Shown here piece by piece: positions 34,381-45,839 of a DNA stretch of 64,000 nucleotides. Source of the DNA: Isoetes taiwanensis (taxonomy: Eukaryota > Streptophyta > Lycopodiopsida > Isoetales > Isoetaceae); NCBI GenBank assembly GCA_021234155.1, contig JAJEKV010000006.1, forward strand, positions 7,348,435-7,412,434, written 5' to 3'. Position 1 is the first letter of the stretch. Every line of letters begins with the position of its first letter. A program made the position numbers and the translations under genes. A model generated the notes under the pieces. That model saw nothing but the letters and a program-made list of their open reading frames with translations, was not told the origin of the DNA and searched no databases.

Positions 34381-36389
34381 ACTTCTATTTGCATCTCTTG
34401 GTGCAAATCTAGAATCCTAAAATTCACTTTCAAAGATTAAAGGGTTACTTTTTAAAGATTTAAAATTCACTTTTCAAAATTCACTTTTCAAATAAGAAAG
34501 ATTTAGGGACATACGCGCACCATTGGTTCGTTATATTAAAATTTAAAAGTTAACACCTTACTTGATTTATACTAAGTTAATGCTAATATAATAGGCGTAC
34601 ACCTCTGTTAGTTAACATTTAACCCTAACGTAATATTTAAAATGTGTATTTCGATATAGTACGTTCCAAGGTTTAGTTAAATTAACATTTTAGCATAACA
34701 GAATTTGTAACAATCTCGTAAAAGAATCACACTTGATACATCCATTTAGCTTATTTATTTATGAGTATTGTCAGGCATCAATGGCTTTGAAATCTAAAAT
34801 AAATAGAAGAGAACATATCATATAAAAAAAAGCTCGCTTGTGATGGCATAAGAGCTCTACTTGTGATGGCAAAATCGGGGACATCGGATGTTGGCCCAAG
34901 TGACTAAGGGGATTGCTAATTTTGCAAAATCACGAATCTCGGCGGTAGCATGCTACTAAAGTATCAATAAGCCCCGGCTCGATGATATCTTAAAGGGGCC
35001 CTCAAACGTACCTATATCTTTCACTTTCCATTGATCTTAATATCTTGGTATACTTAGTTTTACTTCGAGAAAAATAATATATCAAACTTGGGGTATATGG
35101 GGAGTGGTTTTGCCCATTACTCTTTTTGACAAGAATTTGAAGTGGGATAGATTGGACTCTGGCCTTGGATAGCGATATATAACTCTCATCCTAAATAATA
35201 GAGGAATCAACATCCTATCCATATTTTCTTCATTTTGCACTTAGAAAACCAAGGTAAAAAGTCTAATGACTCTAGAGATAAAGGCCGATACTTGAAGTAG
35301 GTTACATGGAACAACATGTATTTGACTTTATATACGAAGCCTTATACAACAACGCATTTCATGATATGCATCTTCTATGGAACAAAGCTGCGAAAAGATG
35401 ACAACATCATATTAGCTCTCGAAGATGCATCTAGGAATAACATATTAAGAAAACTACTGCATATAAAGAAATACTAAAAATCTCATATTATCTTGAGACG
35501 CATTTTAATCTCGGTGAGACAAGACAATGCAGTTAAACAAACAATGCGGATTTCTACTTCCTTATTAGAATAAATATAGCTTTATTATTAACAAGTAAGC
35601 TTCAACTTTATGGAGTCAATGGTCTAATTTGGCTCTTTCTCTTAGGAATCTCTGATTTCTTGAGTAGGTTCTTGAAGATGAAACCCCAAAACAAAACTTA
35701 GAGCAAACAAGCAGTGCAGGAAGGAAGGAAAACCAGGCATTGATTGGATTGTGGAAGTAAGATTAAACAAGGGAAAATTTTGAAGATTAAGATTTGAGAG
35801 GTTGCATTGTTCTAAAAAGATCCTTGGAAAGGCTTGCAATTAAGCATGATAACTTACGATCCAAGGCAACCAAGGAGATATCCTGGCCGGCGGTAGAATG
35901 TCTTCTTATTTTCTGCAAAATTAGAATCTCATGCAATGTCAGAGATACTTGGACCTTACATGCTTTCACTCCTTCAATGGAGATTAAATTCAAACTAAGT
36001 TCTTCATCATTCTTGGCCCATTTCTTCATTGCAATCCAGCCCCACCCAAGTTAAATAAATAAAATGGACACAAAGCTGAGGACACTCTAGACGACTTTTG
36101 TTTCAAGAGAAAAAAATGCTAAGGAGAAGCGAAGAATTTTACTGAATCAAGAAGATTATTTGAGAGAAGCAATGAGCATACAAAGATCTGAGAACAAAGA
36201 TTCACAAGGAAAGAAATTGTAAGAAAAACACAAAAGAGGTTATATGAGAATTGTATGTGTATTCTCTATTTGCACATACAATATTGATAACTATTGGAAC
36301 AACTTATGAAGGCATCATCAAAAATCTATTTAGGTCAAACAGCCCACGATGTAATTTATAGAGTACAGCATTTGGTGAGATTCGGCTAG
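34381..36389. other. Unassigned AT-rich interval
   Basis: No family is recognised. The minus strand has an 80-codon frame (36029-35787, with KNDEELSLNLISIEGVKACK) followed in another frame by 35839-35642; composition is protein-like, but there are no motifs and no clear splice sites. It could be a decayed single-exon gene or an exon. Confidence 0.3.
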
Positions 36390-37390
36390 TAGACATGCCA
36401 AAGCTATTGAGCGTTTAATTCATAGCGGCGTAGTCTAGCGTCATCTCTTTTTTTTTTTTTGTAAAAACGTGTGCTATAGCCTTTGATTTAAGACACATGA
36501 TGACTCACCTCTTAGTGCAATGGTATGAGCTATAAACATTTGTCTTCTACACATATTTATATTTATGTAGCAGCATCTTTATTTTAAACCATGAGCTATA
36601 GGCTTAAGCATATCTGGTTTGGTTCAACCACTTCTTTAGCAGCTAAAATGTTACGCCTAGTTAGTCCATTATGAAAACACTTCTAATTGAACAAAAATGA
36701 GGTTGTGCAAGAATAATGCTCCACCTAACTTTGTTGAAGGGATATGCGTGCATGAATTAATGGAAGCTTGGCGGTTAAGTAACTTGCACATGTTATAAAC
36801 ATTGCGGTTGAAGGAGATTAGAGGATACGTTTGACATCATCATGGTCATTTTGGATCAAATTCTAGAGCTCCATATTCCATGCGGATCACTTGTAAGTTA
36901 TTTTTACTGCTTGGGAAGGAATTTATTTAGGTTCATTTTGTGCCAAATTTTTATGAAAGTGGCGATGAATAAAATATCCATTCCATGTGGGCAATAGCAA
37001 CCATTGAGATACTTTTTATAGCGTGTAGCCCTTGGGGATGTATTCCATCACCCAATATACCTCTAGATAGGTTTTATATCTTGCCTTTCGACTACTATGC
37101 CACCTATGCAAAACTACTTTACTAGGCATTGTCTTTTGTTTATTTGTGCGAGTTTTTAAAAGGATATTAAATGGAATAGTGGAGTTACTCTAGTCCTTGT
37201 GCCTTCCCACAACAATAATGATTTTTATAGTAACAATGAACCGAGCATTTGACCGGACAAAGTTGGAAAAGTAAGAAACTATCCTCATATCCTCACCATA
37301 AAAAGAGTGGCGGGGAATGTATTTGAAACAGATATATTATATATGTTGTTGGACTTTGCAAAGAGACAGATTAAGCCCATGTTAGATCGG
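36390..37390 (+). repeat. Family D repeat, copy 1
   Basis: Starts AGACATGCCAAAGCTATTG and ends near TTAAGCCCATG. It is colinear with copy 2 at 37465-39690 after removing the LINE insertion there. Shared: TTTAATTCATAGC, a poly(T) tract (13 T at 36448-36460, against 22 T at 37534-37555), GTGCTATAGCC, GCAATGGTATGAGC, TTTATATTTATGTAGCA, CCTAGTTAGTCC, GTTGTGCAAGAATAATGCTC, CATTCCATGTGGGCAATAGC and TGTCTTTTGTTTATTTGTGC. No coding frame is conserved. Confidence 0.92.
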
Positions 37391-37762
37391 GATCTAAACA
37401 GGTAACTTTCAATGATAACCTTTGTATATCTTCTTTTTTTTTTTTTATAAATGTATGTTTGTTGTTAGACATGCCAAAAGCTATTGGCTGTGAATTTAAT
37501 TCATAGCATCATCTGACATCATCTCCATGCTTCTTTTTTTTTTTTTTTTTTTTTTGTAAAACCTATGCTATAGCCATGATTTAAGACACATGATAGGCTC
37601 ACCTCTTACATGCAATGGTATGAGCACTTGATATTTTCTCTTGGTATGCGTAGGCCTATAAACATTGTCTTCTACATATTTATATTTATGTAGCATGCTA
37701 TTTAAACCATGAGCTATAAAACTGGCGTATATAGGTTTTAGTTCAACCACTTCTTTAACAAT

Positions 37763-38965
37763 TGGCTTTCAGTCTTATAAGTATTTGGGCATTGAGTTTT
37801 CTACTACCTCACACAGCACAGGATGCATCCATGGGGTTCTGGTCAGCTACTTGAGAATTTTGGGAAGCCACAGCCAATACAATGCAAAACAACGATCACA
37901 AAGGCAGAGCTGTATGCATGGGGTCACGGGCACACTTGTTGAGGACCTTGGTTGAACGGTCCTCTATGGGCGAGTGTAGGGGCGGTGATATCCCTCACCA
38001 CTTGGGAGCGATGCGGCGGTCTGAAGGCCTTCTTAGCACAGGGCCGCTGGGAATTGAAATCCGGTCCCATGCTCCGGATCTTGCTCGGAGAGCGGGCTTC
38101 CTTCCATTCTGAGAGGGCTGTTGTTGGAGCGTCCGTTATTTACTTCCGAGGAGAAGGTGGCAGGTGGCTATGGATGCGGCCGGCTGCCCCAACCTTACTT
38201 TGGCGGTGGCGGTGGGCCCTTGGCTAAAGCACTGGAAGACAAGCAAGCGGTGGTTCGCTATGGAATGTGCGGGAGCACCGCGAGATGTGGACGGTGGTCA
38301 TACCACCGCGAAGGTAGCGCTGCCTTAGGCGATACTTGGATACTTGCTTCATGGCCAAGCTTTAAGGATCTGAGAGCCGCATCTCAGGTGGCAAATTATG
38401 CGACAGCGGTTAATCCCATGCTCACGGGGGCCCACACCACTACATGCACCCATCTACCCATGAAAAGCGCGCCCGGGTGATTGCTTCCCTATTCGCGGTG
38501 CACACCACCTCGCATTGAGCGAGGAGATGGATTGAGAACGGCGTGAGACGAGTCATCAATCTTTGTCAGCGGTATGCATTGAGGATGAAAGTCCGCCCTC
38601 AGGCCTGTCCACGTGATACGAGCATATCGGGCTTTCGGTATGCTCGGTTAGTTATGCCCATCGGGCCTTGCATGAGCCTCTTGACGCGGCCTCTGTAGGC
38701 TTGTTGAGATCGTACCTCGGGAGGTAATGGATACCCAGCGGACTCGATTATGCCCCCTGTCGACATTAACCTGGTGTACTTGTGATTATGTATACCTCTA
38801 TAGCGTAGGTATGTCGGCATCCTTATTGCTACTAAGGTTTCCCGAAAACCCTTGAGGCGGTTTTTAATCACGGTAGTAATCGCTTTCTTTAACTCTCTTT
38901 TGTGCCAGGTCCATAGGCGGTTGGTCTCCGTGGGCGTGGTATCATATTCTATTCTATTCTTTGCG
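37763..38965 (+). mobile_element. 5'-truncated LINE insertion, copy D
   Basis: About 1.2 kb of GC-rich sequence present in family D copy 2 but not in copy 1. The 5' end falls inside the RT. The 3' end carries the family terminus (GGTTGGTCTCCGTGGGCG at about 38918-38935), then a TATTC microsatellite tail (ATATTCTATTCTATTC at about 38944-38959). The flanks read CTTCTTTAACA on the left and TTCTTTGCG on the right, where the empty site in copy 1 has CTTCTTTAGCAGCTAAAATG (36628 on); this is a plausible, mutated TSD of about 9-10 bp. It is the only plus-strand member of the family here. Confidence 0.88.
37768..38480 (+). pseudogene. LINE RT thumb and C-terminal region (copy D), broken
   Basis: Plus-strand translation begins FQSYKYLGIEFSTTSHSTG, the classic 'YKYLG..' block after the RT palm. 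After a frameshift it reads HLLRTLVERSS and GECRGGDIPHHLGAMRRSEG, matching 'LF..LV.P...YG.E.WGG.IP...W...E..QK'. Then LLSTGPLGIEIRSHAPDLAR and RAGFLPF, matching '.FL...LG.....P...L.E.G..P.E'. A C-terminal tail follows to about 38480. Frameshifts make it non-functional. It identifies the family better than any other copy in the window. Confidence 0.85.
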
Positions 38966-40254
38966 CTAAAATGTTCTGCCTAGTTAGTCCGAACTTTATA
39001 CAACACTTCCTGGCATTGAACAAAAATAGAGGTTGTGCAAGAATAATGCTCCACCTAACTTTGTTGAAGAGTATAGTGCATGAATTAATGAGCTTGGCGG
39101 TTAGTAACTGCATGTTACAAACATTGCGGGTGAGAAGGAGGTCGAGGATCTTGTTTGGCTTATCATCGCGGGTCATTTTTGAGGATCAAATTTACAGGCC
39201 CGATTCCATGCGGATCATAGCAAGTTATTTTCTTTGCCAGGAAGATTTAGTTGATTCGAGCTATGCCCAAATTTTATGAAAAGTGGCGAGTGAATGGAAA
39301 TATCCCATTCCATGTGGGCAATAGCAACCATTGAGATACTTTTTTATGCGTGTAGCCCTTGGGGATGTATTCCATCACCCAATATACTCTAGATGAGTCT
39401 TATATCACGCGCTTTAGAGCTACTATGCCGAAACATACTTTACCAGAGCATTGTCTTTTGTTTATTTGTGCGTTTCAAGAGTGTAAAATGGAATAGTGGA
39501 GTTACTCTAGTCCTTGTATTTACAACAATAATGATTTTATAGTAACAATGAACCAAACATTTGACCAGACAAAAGTTGGAAAAGAAGTAGAGCTATTCTC
39601 ATATCCTCCTGCATAAAAAGTGGCAGGGAATGTATTTGAAATAGATATATTATGTATGTTGTTGAACTTTGCAAAGAGACTGTTAAGCCCATGTTTGGTT
39701 TGATAAACAGATGAATCCGATGGTTCACTTATTAAGTCCCGTATTATATTAAAATAAGTATAAATAAACGGCTGTTGCTCGCTATGGTTCTCAAATTAAG
39801 CTCTCTGCGGTCGCTTAGGCTAGGAGAAGCCAACTTATTGTTGTTTGCAATGTAGGAGAAGCGATACCACGCATACAATGTAAGAGAAGCCAATTTATTG
39901 TCTTGAGGATATGTCGAGCGATGTTGATGCGCGTGCAATGCAGGTCATTGTAATTAAAATATTTTTTTACGTAACTAAGCGTTATTCACATTGTTTGTAT
40001 GCGTTTGAGGTCATTTTAGTATATTAGGTGAGATATAGTTTAAACATTTATATGGAGCGTGAAATTTGGGACTTTAATGTTTTTTGGAACCTAGCTCCAT
40101 GGATGCAGCGTTTGCTTGAGAAAAGTACTTATTTGAGTTGCATACATTGAAAATAATAATAGGAAAAATATTGATTCGGGCTACATTTGTGGACATATTT
40201 CACGAATGGCCAATTGGTTATCACTTACAAAATTATAGGTCCTTGAAATTTTTC

Positions 40255-41600
40255 CCTGTTGAGGAGCTTGTCACACCTACTATCAATTCCAAAGTCTCAC
40301 CCATTAGAAGCTGACTCACACCTCATAATCTACGGCTACGCCACTAACGCCAATTCAAAGTATCACCCATGACCCGTTGACTCCACACCTACTCACCATT
40401 GAAAGCACTGTGAGGTGACTCATACTGTATAATTTCAAAGTATCACCCATGCTTGTAGAGCTTATACACACCTACTACCAACACCTATCAATACCAAAGT
40501 ATCCACTTGGTGCCAGAGCTTACTCACACCTTTTTGCCAATTCAAAGTAAAACACTCATTAGAAGTTGACTCAAACCCTCTTAAAACAATTTTAAAGAAA
40601 CATCACACATGAGGGATCCTCACTCATACCTACTACAATTTCAAAGTACTCCCATGTAGAACTTATGGAGTACCTACTACCAACACCTCTCAATTCCAAA
40701 GTATCATTCATTGGCAGCTTACTCACACCTCTGCCAATTCCAAAGTGACACTCTTTGTACATTTCAAAGCATCACACACACATGAGAAAAGTGTCATCCT
40801 GTGGCTCAACATCTAAAGAATCACCTATTGAGGAGTCATACACCTACTATTCGCCCAGAACTTGCTTCCCACCCTCTTGCCATTTCAAAGTATTGCATAT
40901 TTTAAAACTTTCTATTCTTGGACTAATCTTGCACACCTATACATTTCCAAAACGCTTCACATGATGAAAGCATCTTATGTGGCCCAACGTATCTTTGCTG
41001 CCAATTCCCCAAGATACTATTGAGGGAGTCATACTTTACCATGGGAGAAGCGTACTCCCACACCTACTAGCATTTCAAAGCATTGCATATTTTGAAAACT
41101 TTCTATTCTTGGATTGACCCCTAGCAGGGCTGCCCTTTTCTTTTCTGTGAATTCCTGGGGCTAGACCTCAGGTCTTATTTGAGGCCATACCTGCCTCAGG
41201 CTGAGAATCTTTGCAGTGTGGCCTTCCTCATTTCGGCCTTAGCCTTAAGCCCCATTGACCTAAGCCTCGGTTTGGACAAAGTGGGCTACCTATGTAAAGT
41301 GTCACATGTGGAAATGGGGCCATTTGCCTTTAGTGGCGTTAAAATCTCTTCTTCTTCTTCTTACTACCAATTTTCAAACTATCACGGGTTAAGACTTGCA
41401 CTCAACCCTCGGCTCGGCCTCATCTAGTCCTTTTCACACCACTTTTCTACTATCAATTTCAAAGTATCACCAATTGGGTCACCTACTACCAATTCCAAAG
41501 TATCATCCATTGGGAGATTACTCATGCCTATTATCAATTTCAAAGTGTATTCTGCGACATACTACCAAATCCTAAAGAATCATCTATTGTTGACTCATAC
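40255..41600 (-). repeat. Tandem array, about 45 bp units, interrupted (family A)
   Basis: Units read CTTACTCACACCTACTACC, AATTTCAAAGTATCACCCAT and TGGGAG with variable indels. The array is interrupted at about 41115-41440 by a GC-richer segment with CCTCAGG strings (GGGGCTAGACCTCAGGTC), absent from the left copy. A higher-order duplication is visible: TTTGAAAACTTTCTATTCTTGGA occurs both near 40905 and near 41095. Because 45 is divisible by 3, units keep phase and short repetitive frames arise, e.g. 40755-40964. Confidence 0.88.
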
Positions 41601-42289
41601 CTAATATCTTAGCGAGCATTTGGAACATAACAAAAGTTTAAGTGAAATGTACTTGGCTGCTCAAAATGCATTTCAAAAGGGACTCTGAAAGATTCCCTAA
41701 AATTCCCATAAAAAGTCCATTTTGAAGGGGTGTATTCATGACAAGTGTGACAATTTAGGTAATTTAGGTACTCTTTTGAGGGAATGAGTTAGGAATATAG
41801 CTTCCACGTACAAAAATGTTAATAACCATTTCAGCCTCCTAATTTGGAATAAAAGAAATAGTTACTTATTTGAAGCAAGGGCACTAGAGTGATAAAAGTG
41901 TTGTATTCAACTTCTAGCATTTTACAAATTATGAACAAAATTAATAGAATATAGCACATTTGACAAACCTCATCACGATACTTTCTCATATATACATGTT
42001 TGTCTCATCGGAAGAACTTACATTTGCACAATATCGGGGAAGCATGTCATGCTTGATCCCTTGATCATTCGACTTTCATCCCTGTCTCTCCCAAAGCTGG
42101 ATGTAGGGTGTAAATATGAGTAATGCTACCCAAAAATGGCAACACCTAAAAGCACCTATGACTAAGAAAAATGTGTCATAACCCGGCCCTCCACAATTTA
42201 TGCGCACCTCCCGAGATCTATATCTTCGGCTCCTTGCCTTCCTACATCATATATATTGTTTTAAGTAACAACTCTAAAAGATTAGTTGA

Positions 42290-43940
42290 AGAAAAATGTC
42301 TTCAAGCAAAGCACCTAAAGCACTTGTCAGGATGGTGCTTTTTGGGTACATTACCATATTTACACCACATTACTTTCGAGCAGTCTTTAATAGCCGTCCT
42401 TTGTCTGCTTATCGGTGGTCTTAGCCGTCATCATCTTTTTTGGCAACCTTTTGGGACTTCTTTATCCTATTCCATATGCGATCTTATTAAAGAAGTTTGA
42501 GTCACGCATGCTTAACTTATTAGCGTGATCGAGAACAAAAATCATATACAGAACCTTTACTTCATCTCGTCTATGATACCGGTGTTTTGCTTTAGATCTT
42601 GGGTGTGGATTCCTTTTTCCCTCTCCAAACTATAACTCCTACTAAAAAGCATTGGCAACACTTGTTCTCATCCGATTGCACTTTTAATTGTAGTAGGGTA
42701 TTCGTCCTCTCTTGTTACCTCCACTACTTTAGTGCGGCGAATAGCTTCGATTATCATCATCATCAAGCGGGATAGCAACAAGCATTCCTTTTTGAATCTC
42801 AGAGACTGAACCCCGGCGAGCAACTTGTTGTAGATGCGTCAGGACCGATATACATATTCATCTCATCATCTGAGAGCTAGGCACTAGCTGATTCTCAACT
42901 TGCATAGGCGGTTGCCTAGATGACGATTGAATGCAGTCTTGATCTTGTGACATGGCATATAACGAATCACGTTCTTGCTGAGAAAAACATTAAAGGCCAC
43001 CGCAAAAGCATCTGCCTCCCTCCTTTTTTACTCTTTGTGATTTTGCTTTCAAGCTCTTTAGAGGCATTTGCTCTTGCAAAAGAGCATGGAAGTAGTGTAA
43101 TAGAGGATGGTCGCGAATGAATTGAATACTACTGTTGTTTGCCCTTTGCCAAGGATATGGAATATTTCTTTCTTTCTGAGGGATGGCCTTTCCATCTAAG
43201 TAGAGATTTTGATCTGATGCTGAAATGTGATATTTATTAAAGCTCAATTGCGATGGCCTAAGTGATCTCTCCGAAAAATCCATTCCTTGTAAATGCGTAG
43301 TTTCATCAAGATCGTTGAGGATTGTAGGAATCTTGGATAACCTCAATTATTCTTTGGTAAATTTTGAGGAACTTTTCGGAGGCAAAGGCGTTTAGAGAAT
43401 CTCTTGAACATCGACCAATTTGATGCGGTATGCTTATGCCCAACAAGCGGGGAAACCAATCTTCACCTTCTTCAAGATTTATTTCTCAACTGGCATGTAC
43501 GATAAGCAAACAATGCTGATTCTTATTATATATACAAATTAGTTTTATTCTAGTTGAAGGTATAATCTTGGTGATATATGGCTTCCCATCTTTGGAAAGA
43601 ATCTTATTCAATATTGTGATAGTGAGATTTGGATCGACATGAATGTTTGGATAGTTTTAGCAATGCTTGCAAGAGTTTCTATTAAAAATCATAGCATCAA
43701 CGACATGCAAATTAGTATGGAATCTTCTTCAAGAGCATCCTTAGACACATTGCAAAGTGTGGTAGAGTGGTCTTCTTACGATCCATTCCATCAATAACAA
43801 CCCGATATATTGTTAGTGGTTGTTCTAGTGCCTTCTTCACGTGTTTTGTCAATTTTTCTCCTTTCGGAGATTGTTGTTCTCTATGCTTGTTCAATTTCTC
43901 TTTCATTGCATCACGAAGTAAAACATATTGAGAAAACAAC
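42290..43940 (-). pseudogene. Decayed coding region of family A, unknown protein
   Basis: Minus-strand stretches with protein-like composition follow one another. 43939-43712 is basic (AMKEKLNKHREQQSPKGEKL) and has VVIDGMDRKKTTLPHFAMCL. 43346-42990 contains DLDETTHLQGMDFSERSL and YPWQRANNSSIQFIRDHP. About 42960-42780 reads YAMSQDQDCIQSSSRQPP, then IQKGMLVAIPLDDDD. About 42390-42330 reads DCSKVMWCKYGNV followed by PKKHHPDKCFRC. The last is Cys/His-rich and recalls a small zinc-binding module (BED-like or WRKY-like spacing), but neither consensus is complete. Stops and frameshifts separate the pieces. It could be a transposase gene or a captured host gene; I do not recognise it. Confidence 0.35.
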
Positions 43941-45130
43941 CTACCATTGAATTAGAGACAGGCAAGATGCGTTGTGGAAGCACTTTTAGTATGAAGATGT
44001 CCTTGTATTACGTCTCTGCGAGCTTTTAATTGAGCATGTATATAAGCAGACATCAGGGTGCTTTCTAGGAATTGACACCGCGGGAAAATTCTTTTTCGAG
44101 CACAACTGAAATAAAGTAGGATAATGGCATTTGCTAGCCTCAACAAATAAGTCCTTATAATTGTGTAGACTTTACATTTACGTGAAGTTGTCCTCAAGTG
44201 GTACATATAGGGCTGTTAGGCGGTTTCTGCACTTAAGACTCTTTGAAGAAGCCTTCCATCCGGGGAAACACATTGAAGGAGGCATGGTTACGGAATACTT
44301 TCAGGTGGCGATAGTCATAACCGGTTCTTGTCAAGCCTTTTCTTCCAGCGGTGAAGCCGTTGACTGCCTAAAGCATGAATCATTTGAAGCTGTTGGCCGG
44401 TGATTGTGGCCTGGTTTGTGAAATGAAGCTTATCATCATTATGCGGCCTAATATTGTGAAGGTTAGGTAGCCTTTGGTCTAACAAAATCATTGGTACGTA
44501 CTTGTCACAAATCAGCTTTAATTCCTTTAGTCAATCTTAAGCAAACAGCGATTGAAGACAACAATGCTTTGTATGTCTTGCCCTCAAATGACCCTCATCC
44601 ATTAGTTTCTTTCTTCTTTGTGATGTACATGCTTTTTGTGTAGAAGTCTAAGCTTAAGTTTTTCACTAGCTAGGAGCTTTGAGTTGAACATGGTGTCGTG
44701 TGGTATGCTACATCATCGTCAGAGAGCGTCAACATGAGGTGTTTCTTAAAATGCGACATGGAAGGAATGGATGGTGTACTAGTAGATGCTATGAGATTGG
44801 GTATGGGGAGGTCTTGGATGGAAAAAGGGTTGCCTTTCTCTAGAGGCTTGATCGAGGAGTTGAGTGATATGGATTGAAGCGGCTCTTGAAGTCTCATAAA
44901 ATCTGGGGAGTTGCATGGCGGTGGCATTTGCTCCCACTAAGAGCATGAATTAGTAATGAGGTTGGATGATGATGGAGTGATTTACTTTTAGGAGATTAGA
45001 TCTGGCCCAGGTAAGGGGCGGACTAAAATGAAGCTGGAGGAGAGTGGGATTACGTCTTGAGGGGTGAGTATGGCCCGAATGGGTGGCGGAAGGATGCAAC
45101 GCTCACGTGGTTGTGGTGGAAGTAAAATGC

Positions 45131-45839
45131 ATTGGTAAGGCGGAGCGATGCTTCGGGAGCCGGGGAAGTGGTGGGTAGCCTGGCAGTGGTGGAAGCGGCC
45201 GGCGATATATACAAATGTGAGGAATTTTGGAGCTTTGAATGTAGAGTCCCGGCCAGAAATATCTGGCTAGTATTAGCTTGGAATATTTGTATTAAGATTA
45301 GCCGGTGTCATTGGGCCGGGTGTAGAAAACCATGGGAGGAGAGGGCTGCGCGAGCGAGGACCCGGGGAGTGGCTTCGATTAAGCTCTCTTTTCTCCGCCA
45401 TTATAAACTGCGTGAAGCCTTGAGGCGGTATAAATGAAAGCAGAAGTACATAAGACACACATAATAGTATAAATTTATACAAAGACAAATTTTTCCCCAT
45501 AAGGGCTGAGTCTCTTATGTAAAATCTTCAATCTATCCTCCTACATCCGAATTAATTAGCTTTTGTAGCCAAAAAAGTTATCAAGAACATTCATTTTTGC
45601 TTGAATATTAAATATTATAGACAGCAGTAGTTAAACTCAAGCTGCGTCTGTGAGAGAGAATTTGATCTTTGAGATGGATGTTGGAGCAACATAAGGAACA
45701 ACACCATGCTTTACGTTGGACTTTGACTCATACATTTCTTTGGTATGGAATGGGGGTCGAGGTGTCTCAGAGGATTGAAGTGGAGTCTTCATTTTCTTTT
45801 TCTTAGACAATTTGCTAATCCATCCTTTTCATTCATAAT
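45131..45839. other. No gene recognised
   Basis: A GC-richer stretch to about 45430 carries a 101-codon plus-strand frame (45132-45437) without motifs, then AT-rich sequence. The frame starts in the fading edge of family A and is probably chance. Confidence 0.35.

Larger units (their letters stand above)
37465..39690 (+). repeat. Family D repeat, copy 2, interrupted by a LINE
   Basis: Second head-to-tail copy of family D, about 75 bp downstream of copy 1. It starts AGACATGCCAAAAGCTATTG, is split at about 37763-38965 by a forward-strand LINE, and resumes with CTAAAATGTTCTGCCTAGTT. Its 3' end (GTTAAGCCCATG) directly abuts the terminus of family A. It also has a short extra stretch (about 37623-37650, TTGATATTTTCTCTTGGTAT) not in copy 1. 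Confidence 0.92.
39690..45130 (-). repeat. Family A repeat, right (long) copy
   Basis: Inverted and longer counterpart of 1020-3295. It starts TTTGGTTTGATAAACAGATG and GGTTCACTTATTAAG. It contains the tandem array (40255-41600), an extra segment of about 2.4 kb with coding-like minus-strand stretches (42290-43940), then regains homology to the left copy from about 44040 (AGACATCAGGGTGCTTTC) to about 44830 and weakly to 45130. Either the left copy lost the internal part or the right copy gained it. The coding-like content favours a deletion derivative on the left. Confidence 0.8.
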
